Shown here: positions 26,202 to 36,090 of the stretch, piece by piece
How the letters are laid out: each line of letters starts with the position of its first letter
Numbering within the stretch: position 1 is the stretch's first letter
Assembly: GCF_005771435.1 (NCBI RefSeq)
Contig: NZ_VANI01000009.1
Coordinates: 124,001-188,000 of the forward strand
DNA length: 64,000 nucleotides
Origin: Microbulbifer harenosus
GTDB lineage: Bacteria > Pseudomonadota > Gammaproteobacteria > Pseudomonadales > Cellvibrionaceae
Direction: 5' to 3'
The notes under the pieces: generated by a model
The model's input: only the letters and a program-made list of their open reading frames with translations
Told to the model about the DNA's origin: nothing
The model's database searches: none
Made by a program: the position numbers and the translations under genes

Positions 26202-27557
26202 TCAGGTTGTGCGACCGGCAATTCTATCACGCCACACCCCAACCCGTTGCCGCAGTTCTTCCTCGTTCAGGGTCATTAGTCTGCGATCTCGCAGCAATAG
26301 TTTCCCCGCCACCCATACATTGCGCACATGGTGCCCATTGGCGGTGTAAATCAGTTGCGAGAGCGGATCGTGCAGCGGCTGCTGCTCCAGTTCGCTCAGG
26401 TCGATGGCGCACAGGTCGGCGGCTTTGCCCACTTCGATGCTGCCGGTCACGTCGTCGATTCCCAGGGCGCGGGCGCCGTGGATGGTGGCCATGGCGAGGG
26501 CCTGGTGGGCGGGGAGGGCGTCGGCATTGCCGGATACGGCTTTGGCGAGCAGGGCGGCGGTGTTGGTTTCCAGCAGCATGTCGAGGCCGTTGTTGCTGGC
26601 GGCGCCATCGGTGCCGAGGGCGACATTGATGCCGGCATCGAGGAGTTTCGCCACGGGGGTGAAGCCGGAGGCGAGTTTGAGGTTGGACCGCGGGCAATGG
26701 CTGACGTGGGCGCCGGTCTTCTGGACCAGGGCGATGTCGCTGTCGTCCAGGGCGGTCATATGGACGCAGAGCATCTGCGGAGACAGCAGGCCGAGGTTGT
26801 GCAGGCGCTGGGTGGGGCGCAGGCCGGTGTCTTTGAGGGCTTTTTCCACCTCGCCTGCGGTTTCGTGCAGATGCATCTGCACGGGCATCTGCAGTTCATC
26901 GGCGTAGATGGCGATTTTCTTCAGGGTTTCGTCGCCCACGGTATAGGGGGCATGGGGGGCGAAGGCGAGGCCGATTCGGCTATGGGAGCGGTAGTCGTCC
27001 CGCAGTGTCAGGCCTTTTTCGATGGCGTCGTCGCCGTTTCTGGACCAGGCGTTGGGGAAGTCGATGATCGGGAAGGCGATCTGGGCGCGCATACCGGCTT
27101 CACGCGCGGCGGCGGCTGCGGCCTCGGGGAAGAAGTATTGGTCGGAGAAGGTGGTAGTGCCGCTGCGCAGCATTTCCGCCATGGCGAGGCGGGTGCCGTC
27201 GCCGACGAACTCAGGGCTGACCCACTGCTGTTCCGCCGGCCAGATGTGTTTTTCCAGCCAGGTCATCAACGGCTGGTCGTCGGCAAAGCCTCGCAGCAGG
27301 CTCATGGCGGCGTGGTTGTGGGTGTTGATCAGGCCGGGAATCAGGATCTGCTGGTCGAGCTGGTGTTCCTCGCGTGCGCTGAAGCGGTGGCGTGCTTCCG
27401 CGGTGGGGAGGATGGCAGAGATGACCCCATCGTCGATCGCTAGTGAGCAATTTTCATACACCCGCTGGCTGGGCACCACGGGGATGATCCAGCGGGCGTG
27501 AATCAGTGTGTCGATGGTTTGTCGCTTGTTTTGAGTGGGGGTGCTGGTGCTTGGCAT
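26202..27557 (-). CDS. mtaD: 5-methylthioadenosine/S-adenosylhomocysteine deaminase-type amidohydrolase
   Basis: 451 residues from the ATG at 27557. Metal-dependent TRZ/ATZ amidohydrolase: [16 protein letters not shown] (first two His ligands, residues ~75-90), the HLHETAGE strand near 225, the [14 protein letters not shown] [14 protein letters not shown] near 290 and GTDGAASNN (Asp ligand) near 320. Closely related enzymes deaminate MTA, SAH or adenosine to the inosine forms, feeding methionine salvage. In Pseudomonas the gene lies between ubiG and gyrA (near mtnA), and the same order is seen here without mtnA. Divergent from gyrA. Confidence 0.85.
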   Translation of the reverse strand: MPSTSTPTQNKRQTIDTLIHARWIIPVVPSQRVYENCSLAIDDGVISAILPTAEARHRFSAREEHQLDQQILIPGLINTHNHAAMSLLRGFADDQPLMTWLEKHIWPAEQQWVSPEFVGDGTRLAMAEMLRSGTTTFSDQYFFPEAAAAAAREAGMRAQIAFPIIDFPNAWSRNGDDAIEKGLTLRDDYRSHSRIGLAFAPHAPYTVGDETLKKIAIYADELQMPVQMHLHETAGEVEKALKDTGLRPTQRLHNLGLLSPQMLCVHMTALDDSDIALVQKTGAHVSHCPRSNLKLASGFTPVAKLLDAGINVALGTDGAASNNGLDMLLETNTAALLAKAVSGNADALPAHQALAMATIHGARALGIDDVTGSIEVGKAADLCAIDLSELEQQPLHDPLSQLIYTANGHHVRNVWVAGKLLLRDRRLMTLNEEELRQRVGVWRDRIAGRTT

Positions 27558-27673
27558 TGCTCGATTTTTGTTCTGGAAGAAAGTCGCAGACTTTAGCGAT
27601 GTGTGGGGGTGTGAACAAGTCTCTACAAGTCGTCCTACCGCGCGCCAGTTGTGGTAGAATCGCCCGCTTGATC

Positions 27674-27696
27674 GGGGTCTGCGAGCAGCAGGCCCC
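27674..27696 (+). promoter_or_regulatory. Hairpin in the gyrA leader
   Basis: GGGGTCTGC (27674-27682), loop GAGCA, GCAGGCCCC (27688-27696): a 9-bp stem with one G-U pair, about 110 bases before the gyrA start and just downstream of a TAGAAT -10-like hexamer (27654-27659). A T-tract is missing, so it is more likely leader structure than a terminator. Confidence 0.35.
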
Positions 27697-27804
27697 AACA
27701 GTTTCCCAGTCTGTTGCGATGTCCGCCCAAAGCGCGGCGGCGGCAATGGGTGAAGCCGGGGCCTGCCCCGCGGTTGGCGTTAACGATAAGGAATGCCTGA
27801 AAAT

Positions 27805-30387
27805 ATGGGCGAATTAGCCAAAGAAATTTCTCCGATCAATATCGAAGAAGAGCTGAAGCAGTCCTACCTCGACTATGCGATGAGCGTGATTGTGGGCCGT
27901 GCGCTGCCGGATGTGCGCGACGGTCTGAAGCCGGTGCACCGGCGCGTGCTTTTCGCCATGAACGAACTCAAAAACGACTGGAACAAACCCTACAAGAAGT
28001 CCGCCCGTGTGGTGGGTGACGTGATCGGTAAATACCACCCGCACGGCGACAGTGCGGTGTACGACACCATCGTGCGGATGGCGCAGCCATTCTCTCTGCG
28101 CTACATGCTGGTGGATGGTCAGGGTAACTTTGGTTCTATCGACGGCGATAGCGCGGCAGCCATGCGTTACACCGAGATCCGCATGAATAAGCTCGCCCAC
28201 GAGCTGTTGTCGGATCTGGATAAAGAGACGGTCAACTTTATCGACAACTACGACGGCTCCGAGCAGATGCCGGAAGTGCTGCCGTCGCGGGTGCCGAATC
28301 TGCTGGTGAACGGCTCCTCGGGTATCGCCGTGGGTATGGCGACCAATATCCCGCCCCACAATATGAGCGAGGTGGTGAGAGGGTGCCTGGCGCTGATCGA
28401 TAACAGTGAGCTGTCCATCGATGAGCTGATGGAGTACATCCCGGGTCCGGATTTCCCCACTGGCGCCATCATCAATGGCCGCGCCGGTATTCTGCTGGCC
28501 TACCGCACCGGCCGCGGCCGTATCTACGTGCGCGCCAAGGCGGAAGTGGTGCGCGACGAAAAAACCAGTCGCGAAACTATCATCATCCACGAGATTCCCT
28601 ACCAGCTGAACAAGGCGCGCCTGATCGAACGCATCGCCGAGCTGGTGAAAGAGAAGAAGATCGAGGGAATTTCCGAACTGCGCGACGAGTCCGACAAGGA
28701 CGGCCTGCGCGTAGTGATCGAGCTCAAGCGCGGCGAGCTTGGGGATGTGGTTCTGAACAACCTCTATTCCCAGACCCAGCTGGAAAGCGTGTTCGGTATC
28801 AATATGGTGGCGCTGGTCGATGGCCAGCCCAAGCTGCTGAACCTGAAAGAACTGCTTGAGTACTTTATTCGCCACCGCCAGGAAGTGGTTACCCGTCGCA
28901 CCGTATACCTGCTGCGCAAGGCGCGCGAGCGCGGGCATATTCTGGAAGGTCTGGCGATCGCCATTTCCAATATCGACCCGGTAATCGAGCTGATCAAAGC
29001 CTCTGCCACCCCCGCGGATGCCCGCGAAGCGCTGCTCGCCAAGGGCTGGCCGGTGGGTGATGTGCAGCAGTTCCTGGAGCGCGCCGGTGCCGATGCCTGC
29101 CGCCCGGATGAGCTGCCAAAAGAATTCGGCATGCGCGACGGCGCCTATTACCTGTCTCCGGCCCAGGCCCAGGCCATTCTCGAGCTGCGCCTGCACCGCC
29201 TGACCGGCATGGAGCACGACAAACTGCTGGCGGAGTACAGCGAGCGCCTGGAGCAGATTGCAGAATACCTGGAAATCCTCGGCAGTCCCGAGCGCTTGAT
29301 GCAGGTGATCCGCGAAGAGCTGGAAGTGCTGGAAAAAGAGTACGGCGATGCCCGCCGCACCGAGATTGTTGCCTCCCGCCAGGATCTGTCGGTAGAAGAC
29401 CTGATCACCCCGGAAGACAAGGTGGTGACTATCTCCCACGGCGGTTACGCCAAGAGCCAGCCGCTGGCCGACTATCAGGCCCAGCGCCGCGGTGGTATGG
29501 GCAAGTCGGCCACTCAGGTGAAAGATGAGGATTTTGTCGAGCACCTGCTGATCGCCAACTCCCACGACACCATCCTGTGTTTCTCCAACCACGGCAAAGT
29601 GTACTGGCTGAAGGTGTACGAAGTGCCTACCGCTGGCCGTGCCTCCCGCGGCCGTCCGATGGTGAACATGCTGCCGCTGGAGGAGGGTGAGCGCATCAGC
29701 AGCCTGATGCCGGTGTCCGAATACGATGAAGACCATTTCATTTTCTTCGCCACTGCCAATGGCACGGTGAAGAAAACCCCGCTGACCGCCTTCTCGCGTC
29801 CGCGCAGTGTCGGCCTGCGGGCAATCGACCTGGACGAGGACGATCGTCTGGTCGCCACCGCGATTACCGATGGCAGCCGCGATGTACTGCTGCTGACCAG
29901 CGCCGGCAAGGCCGCCCGTTTTGCCGAGGAAAACGTGCGCTCCATGGGGCGTGTGTCCCGCGGTGTGCGCGGTATCCGCATGGCAGACGGGGTTTCCGTG
30001 ATCGCCATGGTGATTCCGGAAGAGGGCGGCTCGGTGATGATGGTGACCGAAAATGGTTACGGCAAGCGCACCGCTACGTCCGACTTCCCCACCAAGGGCC
30101 GCGGTACCCAGGGGGTGATCGCCATTGCCGAAAGTGAGCGCAATGGCGCACTGATCGGTGCATGCCAGGTACATCCCGGTGAGGAAATCATGCTGATTTC
30201 CGATCAGGGCACCATGGTGCGCACACGGGTGGATGAGGTCTCCGTACTTGGTCGCAACACCCAGGGGGTGCGGGTGATCCGCCTGAAAGAGGGCGAGAAG
30301 CTGGTGGGGTTGGCGCGGATCCAGGAAACGGACGATGCCAACAGCGAAGACGGGGCCGTTGCCGATGATGGCGCTGCGGACGAGTGA
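27805..30387 (+). CDS. gyrA: DNA gyrase subunit A
   Basis: 860 residues. I prefer ATG 27805 ([17 protein letters not shown]), which aligns with E. coli GyrA and has AAGGA 12 bases upstream; the in-frame ATG at 27793 touches that site. Catalytic Tyr122 is in MRYTEIR. The quinolone-resistance region reads [10 protein letters not shown] with Ser83 and Asp87 in E. coli numbering, that is, the susceptible form. The C-terminal beta-pinwheel includes the GyrA box QRRGGMG near 560. It acts with GyrB to introduce negative supercoils. The acidic tail ([13 protein letters not shown]) is normal. First of the conserved gyrA-serC-pheA block. Confidence 0.98.
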   Translation: MGELAKEISPINIEEELKQSYLDYAMSVIVGRALPDVRDGLKPVHRRVLFAMNELKNDWNKPYKKSARVVGDVIGKYHPHGDSAVYDTIVRMAQPFSLRYMLVDGQGNFGSIDGDSAAAMRYTEIRMNKLAHELLSDLDKETVNFIDNYDGSEQMPEVLPSRVPNLLVNGSSGIAVGMATNIPPHNMSEVVRGCLALIDNSELSIDELMEYIPGPDFPTGAIINGRAGILLAYRTGRGRIYVRAKAEVVRDEKTSRETIIIHEIPYQLNKARLIERIAELVKEKKIEGISELRDESDKDGLRVVIELKRGELGDVVLNNLYSQTQLESVFGINMVALVDGQPKLLNLKELLEYFIRHRQEVVTRRTVYLLRKARERGHILEGLAIAISNIDPVIELIKASATPADAREALLAKGWPVGDVQQFLERAGADACRPDELPKEFGMRDGAYYLSPAQAQAILELRLHRLTGMEHDKLLAEYSERLEQIAEYLEILGSPERLMQVIREELEVLEKEYGDARRTEIVASRQDLSVEDLITPEDKVVTISHGGYAKSQPLADYQAQRRGGMGKSATQVKDEDFVEHLLIANSHDTILCFSNHGKVYWLKVYEVPTAGRASRGRPMVNMLPLEEGERISSLMPVSEYDEDHFIFFATANGTVKKTPLTAFSRPRSVGLRAIDLDEDDRLVATAITDGSRDVLLLTSAGKAARFAEENVRSMGRVSRGVRGIRMADGVSVIAMVIPEEGGSVMMVTENGYGKRTATSDFPTKGRGTQGVIAIAESERNGALIGACQVHPGEEIMLISDQGTMVRTRVDEVSVLGRNTQGVRVIRLKEGEKLVGLARIQETDDANSEDGAVADDGAADE

Positions 30388-30412
30388 TGGCCGCGCCCGC
30401 TGTAACCCTGGA

Positions 30413-30441
30413 AAGGCTGCGATAACTCGCGGCCTTTTTTG
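30413..30441 (+). terminator. Rho-independent terminator of gyrA
   Basis: AAGGCTGCG (30413-30421), loop ATAACT, CGCGGCCTT (30428-30436) with one G-U pair, followed by TTTTT. It separates gyrA from the serC transcript. Confidence 0.85.
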
Positions 30442-30550
30442 ACTTCAGCTGGCCAGATCGGGTTGCGGGCGAAAGCCCTGTAACCTGCGTGAGTGAATTC
30501 CGTGATTGCCAGTTTAGCAATGGCTGGAATTGGCAAAGATTTAATCCGGG

Positions 30551-30601
30551 GCGCCTCAAAAATCTACTACGCGCGCCAGGTGGCGATGTTTTTTAGAGGC
30601 G
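30551..30601 (+). promoter_or_regulatory. Structured leader upstream of serC
   Basis: CGCCTC (30552-30557) followed by an A-run pairs with TTTTTTAGAGGCG (30589-30601) with small bulges, enclosing a GC-rich inner hairpin (around GCGCGCC and GGTGGCG). It ends 37 bases before the serC ATG. It could be a leader fold or a partial terminator; no known riboswitch is recognised. Confidence 0.35.
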
Positions 30602-30638
30602 TCCTTCAGGTCTGTTTATCTTCTGGGAATTGAAATCA

Positions 30639-31718
30639 ATGAGGAAGTTTAATTTCTGTGCGGGTCCTGCGGCGCTGCCGGAGCCGGTGTTGCGCCAGGC
30701 GCAGGAAGAGTTGCTGGATTGGCAGGGTATGGGCTGTTCGGTGATGGAAATCAGTCACCGTTCTCCGGAATTTGTCGCGGTGGCGGAGCAGTCCGAGCAG
30801 GACCTGCGGGATCTGTTGCATATTCCCGACAACTACAAAGTGCTGTTTCTGCAGGGTGGCGCCACCGCCCAGTTCAGCGCGATCCCCATGAACCTGTTTG
30901 GCGCCGGCAGCAAGAAGGCGGACTTCATTCACACCGGCCAGTGGGCCGAAAAGGCGATCAAGGAAGCGGAGCGCTATGGTGAGGTCAACATTGTGGCCTC
31001 GGCGGAGGACCGCAATTTTTCCTACGCGCCGGCAGCGGACAGTTGGCAGGAAAGCGCGGATGCGGCTTATTTCCACTACACGCCCAATGAGACCATCGGC
31101 GGTGTGGAGTTTCCGTATATTCCCGAGGTGAAGAGCCCGCTGGTGGCGGATATGTCTTCCACTATTCTGTCGCAACCGATCCCCGTAGAAAAATTTGGCT
31201 TTATTTACGCCGGTGCGCAGAAGAACATCGGTCCGTCCGGGATTGCGGTGGGTATCGTGCGCGAAGATCTGCTGGATCGCGCGCTGCCGGAAATTCCCCG
31301 CAGCCTGAGTTGGAAGATTGCCGCCGACGGCCAGTCCATGGACAACACTCCCCCGACGTTCGCCTGGTACCTGTCCGGGCTGGTGTTCAAATGGCTCAAG
31401 GCCCAGGGTGGGGTGAACGCCATGGCGGAACTCAGCCTGAAGAAATCCGGGCTGCTGTACGGTTTTCTTGATCGCAGCGCATTCTTCTCAAGCCCGGTGG
31501 CAAAAGACAGCCGTTCGCGCATGAATGTCCCCTTCGTCCTGGCGGACGACAAGCTGGACAAGCAGTTCCTGCAAGAGTCAGAGGAGGCCGGATTACTGAA
31601 CCTGAAAGGGCACCGCTCCGTGGGTGGCATGCGCGCATCCCTGTACAACGCGGTGCCGCTGGAGGCGGTTGAGGCACTGGTTGCTTTTATGGCGGACTTC
31701 GAGCAGCGTCACGGTTGA
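30639..31718 (+). CDS. serC: Phosphoserine aminotransferase
   Basis: 359 residues from ATG 30639 (MRKFNFCAGPAALPEPV). It converts 3-phosphohydroxypyruvate to phosphoserine (serine synthesis) and acts in the same way in pyridoxal phosphate synthesis. The PLP lysine is in AGAQKNIGPSG (Lys195, equivalent to Lys198 of E. coli). The LFLQGGATAQF loop and the C-terminal GGMRASLYNAVP are class V aminotransferase SerC hallmarks. An in-frame TTG nine bases earlier is an unlikely alternative. It heads the block serC-pheA-tyrA/aroA-cmk-rpsA. Confidence 0.96.
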   Translation: MRKFNFCAGPAALPEPVLRQAQEELLDWQGMGCSVMEISHRSPEFVAVAEQSEQDLRDLLHIPDNYKVLFLQGGATAQFSAIPMNLFGAGSKKADFIHTGQWAEKAIKEAERYGEVNIVASAEDRNFSYAPAADSWQESADAAYFHYTPNETIGGVEFPYIPEVKSPLVADMSSTILSQPIPVEKFGFIYAGAQKNIGPSGIAVGIVREDLLDRALPEIPRSLSWKIAADGQSMDNTPPTFAWYLSGLVFKWLKAQGGVNAMAELSLKKSGLLYGFLDRSAFFSSPVAKDSRSRMNVPFVLADDKLDKQFLQESEEAGLLNLKGHRSVGGMRASLYNAVPLEAVEALVAFMADFEQRHG

Positions 31719-31758
31719 TGCGGCGTTTGAAACTAATTTAAGGATTTGGGCAAGAGTT

Positions 31759-32862
31759 ATGTCTGAAGATAAGCCGAAGCAGGACGAGCGCCTGCTCGAA
31801 CTGCGCGATCGCATCGACAATATCGACAGCGAAATTGCGCGGCTGATTTCCGAGCGCGCCAACTGTGCGCTGGAAGTGGCGGAAGTGAAAAAGTCCAATG
31901 GCGAAAACGCGCTTTACTATCGCCCTGAGCGCGAGGCGCAGGTGTTGCGCCGGGCCATGGAGCGCAATCCGGGCCCTCTCACCAACGAGGAGATGGCGCG
32001 GCTGTTCCGCGAGATCATGTCTGCCTGCCTGGCGCTGGAGGAGCCGATCAAGGTGGCGTACCTCGGCCCCGAGGGCACATTTACCCAGCAGGCAGCGCTA
32101 AAGCACTTCGGCCACTCTGCCGTATCCAAGCCGCTGGCGGCCATCGACGAGGTATTCCGCGAGGTGGAAGCGGGCGCGGTCAATTACGGTGTGGTGCCGG
32201 TGGAGAATTCCACCGAGGGCGTGGTGAACCACACCCTGGATAACTTCATGACATCCAACCTGAAAATCTGCGGCGAAGTGGAGCTGCGAATTCACCAGCA
32301 TCTGATGATTTCCGATATCACCCGCAAGGAATCCATCACCCGTATCTACTCTCATGCCCAGAGCCTGGCGCAGTGCCGCAAGTGGCTGGATTCCTACTAC
32401 CCGAATGTGGAGCGCGTGGCGGTGGCAAGCAATGCCGAGGCGGCCAAGCGCGTGAAAGGGGAGTGGAACGCGGCAGCCATCGCCGGCGACATGGCGGCGG
32501 AGTTGTACGGCCTCAAGATCCTCAATGAAAAAATCGAGGACCGCCCGGATAATTCCACGCGCTTTCTGATCATCGGCTCCCAGGCTGTGCCGCCGAGCGG
32601 CGATGACAAGACTTCACTGATGGTGTCCATGCGCAATGAGCCGGGTGCGCTGCACGATCTGTTGGCGCCGTTCCAGGCTCACAAGATCGACTTGACCCGG
32701 GTGGAGACCCGCCCGGCGCAGAGCGGCAACTGGACTTACGTGTTTTTTATCGATTTTGTTGGGCACCGCGAGCGCGAGAATGTGGCGGCGGCGCTGAAAG
32801 CTGTTGGCGCCTGCGCTTCGGATATGAAAGTGCTCGGCTCCTACCCCCGCGGAGTGCTGTAA
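31759..32862 (+). CDS. pheA: Bifunctional chorismate mutase/prephenate dehydratase (P-protein)
   Basis: 367 residues from ATG 31759. Chorismate mutase domain at residues ~8-90 (LRDRIDNIDSEIARLISERA), prephenate dehydratase at ~95-275 (VAYLGPEGTFTQQAA, VVPVENSTEGVVNHTLD, NSTRFLIIG) and a C-terminal ACT domain (~285-367) with GALHDLLAPF and LTRVETRP, the ESRP-like phenylalanine-binding site. It produces phenylpyruvate from chorismate and should be feedback-inhibited by phenylalanine. Its stop directly abuts the next ATG, so translation of tyrA-aroA is coupled. In Pseudomonas hisC lies between pheA and tyrA; it is missing here. Confidence 0.96.
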   Translation: MSEDKPKQDERLLELRDRIDNIDSEIARLISERANCALEVAEVKKSNGENALYYRPEREAQVLRRAMERNPGPLTNEEMARLFREIMSACLALEEPIKVAYLGPEGTFTQQAALKHFGHSAVSKPLAAIDEVFREVEAGAVNYGVVPVENSTEGVVNHTLDNFMTSNLKICGEVELRIHQHLMISDITRKESITRIYSHAQSLAQCRKWLDSYYPNVERVAVASNAEAAKRVKGEWNAAAIAGDMAAELYGLKILNEKIEDRPDNSTRFLIIGSQAVPPSGDDKTSLMVSMRNEPGALHDLLAPFQAHKIDLTRVETRPAQSGNWTYVFFIDFVGHRERENVAAALKAVGACASDMKVLGSYPRGVL

Positions 32863-35136
32863 ATGTCTGAGGCAGGAGCGCAGAACGGGCAGGGAGCCCG
32901 CGGAAATATTGTCGGCCGCCTGGTGGTGGTTGGTATCGGTCTGATCGGCGGTAGCCTGGCGCTGAGTTTGAAGGCGGCCAGCGGCTGTCGTGAAGTCATC
33001 GGCGTGGCGCGTCGCGCGCAGACCTGCGAGCAGGCGGTGGCGCTCGGTGTGGTGGATCGGTCCGTGACGGACCTTGGAGACATCCTGCCGGAGCTGGAAG
33101 CGGGCGATGTCATCTTTGTTGCCGTGCCCACACTGACAGTGGAGGCGGTGTTTGCGCAGCTGAAAGACCGTCTGCCCGCGGGTGTCACCGTGACCGATGG
33201 TGCCAGTGTGAAGGGCAGCGTGATCGCGGCGGCAAAAAATGTCTGGGGGCGGGTGCCGGACTTCCTGGTGCCGGGTCACCCGATTGCCGGCTCCGAGCAG
33301 AGCGGAGTGACCGCGGCACGCGACGATCTATATATCGCCCATCGCATCATTCTCACACCACTTGAAAATACCGGTGCGGATCACGTGCAGCGCATTCACG
33401 CCATGTGGGAAGCGGTGGGGGCAGAGGTGTTGTCCATGCCGGTGGCAGAGCACGACGAAGTACTTGCGGCTACCAGTCATCTGCCTCACGTGATTGCTTT
33501 CGGCTTGGTGGATACCCTGGCCCACGATGCGGAAAATGAAAATATTTTCCGCTACGCCGCCGGCGGCTTTCGCGATTTTACCCGCATCGCCTCCAGCGAC
33601 CCGGTGATGTGGCGGGACATTATGCTTGCCAACCGGGACGCGATTCTCAAGTCTATCGATCTCTATACCTCCAATTTGGAATCTCTGCGCAGTGCCATTG
33701 CCAGCGGCGACAGCGAACATTTGATGGGGGTATTTACCCGGGCCAAGGCGGCGCGGGATCATTTCACTAAAATGCTGGCCAAAAAAGCGTACACAGAAAC
33801 TATGGAAGCGAAGGAAGTAACGTTTGTCGCCCGTCCGGGCGGCGCTGTGAATGGTGATCTGCGGGTACCGGGTGACAAATCCATGTCACACCGCTCCATT
33901 ATGCTGGGCTCTCTGGCGGAGGGGGTCACCGAAGTGGAGGGATTTCTGGAGGGGGAGGATGCTCTGGCAACCCTGCAGGCGTTCCGCGACATGGGTGTGG
34001 TGATTGAGGGGCCGGTCAATGGTCGCGTCACCATTCACGGCGTAGGTATGCACGGCCTGCAGGCACCGCCCGGACCGCTCTACGTGGGCAACTCCGGAAC
34101 CTCCATGCGTTTGCTTGCCGGTCTGCTGGCCGGGCAACAGTTTGACTCGGTGCTGACCGGGGACGAGTCCCTGTCCAAGCGCCCGATGAATCGCGTGGCG
34201 AATCCGCTGCGTGAGATGGGCGCCGCGGTGGAGACCGGCGAGGACGGGCGCCCACCGGTGAAAATTACCGGTGGCCAGGCCCTGAGAGCCATCGATTACA
34301 CCCTGCCCATGGCCAGTGCCCAGGTAAAATCCTGTGTGCTGCTGGCGGGACTCTACGCTGAGGGTGAGACCAGCACCACCGAGCCTGCGCCCACCCGCGA
34401 CCACACCGAGCGCATGCTGGCGGGGTTCGGTTACGATGTGCGCCGCGACGGCCCTCGCGCCAGCGTGACCGGTGGCGGCAAGCTGGCGGCCTGTCACATT
34501 GATGTGCCGGCGGATATTTCTTCTGCCACCTTCCTTATGGTGGCGGCGTCTATTGCTCCGGGCTCTGATGTGCTGCTGCAGCATGTGGGTATCAATCCCA
34601 CCCGCGATGGTGCAATCAATATTCTGCGGGCCATGGGCGCGGACATTACCCTTGAGAATCGTCGCGAGGTGGGCGGTGAGCCGGTGGCGGATATCCGCGT
34701 GCGCTACGCGCCGCTCAAAGGCATCCAGATTCCGGAGGATCAGGTGCCGCTGGCCATCGACGAGTTCCCAGCCATCTTTGTCGCCGCCTCCTGTGCGGAA
34801 GGTCAGACGGTACTTACCGGCGCAGAAGAGCTGCGGGTGAAAGAGAGCGACCGTATTCAGGCCATGGCGGACGGATTGAAGATTCTGGGTATCAATGCCG
34901 AGCCCACCCCGGACGGCATTGTCATCCAGGGCAAGGGGGGCAATGGTGAGGCCGCGGTGTTTGGTGGTGGCGAAGTGGACAGTCTCGGTGATCACCGCAT
35001 TGCCATGTCCTTCGCGGTGGCGGCGCTGCGTGCCAGTGCGGATATCCGCATCCAGCACTGCGCCAATGTGGCCACTTCGTTCCCGAATTTTGCCGAGCTG
35101 GCAAATGGCGCGGGTATGAATCTCGACGTGCGTTGA
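32863..35136 (+). CDS. tyrA-aroA: Fused prephenate dehydrogenase / 3-phosphoshikimate 1-carboxyvinyltransferase (TyrA-AroA)
   Basis: 757 residues. TyrA part (~1-300): Rossmann loop VVGIGLIGGSLALSL at 22-36, PGHPIAGSEQSG and the catalytic-region histidine in ATSHLPHVIAF. AroA (EPSP synthase) starts near 318 after a short linker: GDLRVPGDKSMSHRSIML binds PEP/shikimate-3-phosphate; YVGNSGTSMRLLAG, GDESLSKRPMNR and KESDRIQAMADGL are the other EPSP synthase motifs. It supplies the tyrosine branch and the penultimate chorismate step. This fusion is well known in pseudomonads and relatives. It sits between pheA (abutting) and cmk. Confidence 0.96.
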   Translation: MSEAGAQNGQGARGNIVGRLVVVGIGLIGGSLALSLKAASGCREVIGVARRAQTCEQAVALGVVDRSVTDLGDILPELEAGDVIFVAVPTLTVEAVFAQLKDRLPAGVTVTDGASVKGSVIAAAKNVWGRVPDFLVPGHPIAGSEQSGVTAARDDLYIAHRIILTPLENTGADHVQRIHAMWEAVGAEVLSMPVAEHDEVLAATSHLPHVIAFGLVDTLAHDAENENIFRYAAGGFRDFTRIASSDPVMWRDIMLANRDAILKSIDLYTSNLESLRSAIASGDSEHLMGVFTRAKAARDHFTKMLAKKAYTETMEAKEVTFVARPGGAVNGDLRVPGDKSMSHRSIMLGSLAEGVTEVEGFLEGEDALATLQAFRDMGVVIEGPVNGRVTIHGVGMHGLQAPPGPLYVGNSGTSMRLLAGLLAGQQFDSVLTGDESLSKRPMNRVANPLREMGAAVETGEDGRPPVKITGGQALRAIDYTLPMASAQVKSCVLLAGLYAEGETSTTEPAPTRDHTERMLAGFGYDVRRDGPRASVTGGGKLAACHIDVPADISSATFLMVAASIAPGSDVLLQHVGINPTRDGAINILRAMGADITLENRREVGGEPVADIRVRYAPLKGIQIPEDQVPLAIDEFPAIFVAASCAEGQTVLTGAEELRVKESDRIQAMADGLKILGINAEPTPDGIVIQGKGGNGEAAVFGGGEVDSLGDHRIAMSFAVAALRASADIRIQHCANVATSFPNFAELANGAGMNLDVR

Positions 35137-35223
35137 AAGCCTGTGCTGCCAGGTGGGGGCGGGCTTCGCGCGCGTCCATCCCCGTACGACCCCAAAACTA
35201 ACTCACGCGGTACCGAATTAGTT

Positions 35224-35910
35224 ATGACTGAAGCAACCACAAAAGCACCGGTAATCACCATCGACGGACCGAGCGGTTCCGGCAAAGGCACCATCGCCAA
35301 GTTGCTGGCGGACAAGCTCGGCTTCGCCCTGTTGGATTCCGGCGCGCTTTACCGGCTGACGGCGCTCGCTGCGCTGAATGCGGAAGTGGACCTGGAGGAT
35401 GCCGGGAGGTTGGCGGAAATCGCCAGCAATCTGGATATCCAGTTTGCCGTGGCCAACAACGAGGTGAGCGCGCTGCTGGAAGGCAGGGATGTCAGTCGCG
35501 ACATCCGCATGGAGCGGGTGAGTATGGCGGCCTCCAAAGTGGCTGCCGTTCCCGCGGTGCGGGACGCGCTGCTGCAACGACAGCGGGACTTTCGCGCACC
35601 TCCCGGCCTGGTTGCCGATGGCCGCGATATGGGTACCACTGTCTTCCCCGACGCGCCAGTCAAGATTTTCCTGACCGCCAGCGCGGAAGAGCGCGCCCGG
35701 CGGCGGTTCGATCAGTTGCAGGGGCGGGGGGTTTCTGTTAGCCTCCGCGACCTGCTGGAGGACATCCGCGCCCGGGATGACCGGGATATGAACCGCGCAG
35801 CCTCCCCGCTGGCGCCGGCGGAAGACGCCCTGGTGCTGGACAGCACGAGCATCGACATAGACGGTGTTCTGCAAAAAGTGCTCGAACTGGTCAAGCAGCG
35901 CATCCGTTGA
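35224..35910 (+). CDS. cmk: Cytidylate kinase
   Basis: 228 residues from ATG 35224. P-loop GPSGSGKGT at residues 15-23; [10 protein letters not shown] for nucleotide monophosphate binding; [22 protein letters not shown] and the ARRRFDQLQ lid. It phosphorylates CMP and dCMP with ATP. The frame reaches back to 35143 but the upstream segment has no family similarity. Located before rpsA as in most gammaproteobacteria. Confidence 0.95.
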   Translation: MTEATTKAPVITIDGPSGSGKGTIAKLLADKLGFALLDSGALYRLTALAALNAEVDLEDAGRLAEIASNLDIQFAVANNEVSALLEGRDVSRDIRMERVSMAASKVAAVPAVRDALLQRQRDFRAPPGLVADGRDMGTTVFPDAPVKIFLTASAEERARRRFDQLQGRGVSVSLRDLLEDIRARDDRDMNRAASPLAPAEDALVLDSTSIDIDGVLQKVLELVKQRIR

Positions 35911-35954
35911 TGCCGCTTTGGGAATCAGTTCCTACAATTTGATTTTTAACAGCA

Positions 35955-35986
35955 GCGGCCGGGATCAGCCAGAATCGCCCGGCCGC
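35955..35986 (+). promoter_or_regulatory. Strong GC hairpin between cmk and rpsA
   Basis: GCGGCCGGG (35955-35963) and CCCGGCCGC (35978-35986) form a perfect 9-bp stem with a 14-base loop. It follows the cmk stop by 45 bases and lacks a T-run, so it may be a processing or attenuation structure, or part of the rpsA leader, which in E. coli is subject to S1 autoregulation. Confidence 0.45.
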
Positions 35987-36090
35987 AGTTGTAATCCGAC
36001 CCGCGTGCTGGCAGCGCGGTGGGACTCTTACTGGTAGCTGACTAATATCCAGAGTTGCCATCGGTAGGGTCCATATATATAGGTAATGTA

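Noticed and set aside
27814-30174. 786-codon minus-strand ORF antisense to gyrA
   Set aside because: It mirrors gyrA codon positions, has His/Gln-rich translation typical of antisense GC-rich genes and no domain pattern. The same reasoning applies to antisense ORFs over rpsA (36112-37788) and pheT (53728-56106).
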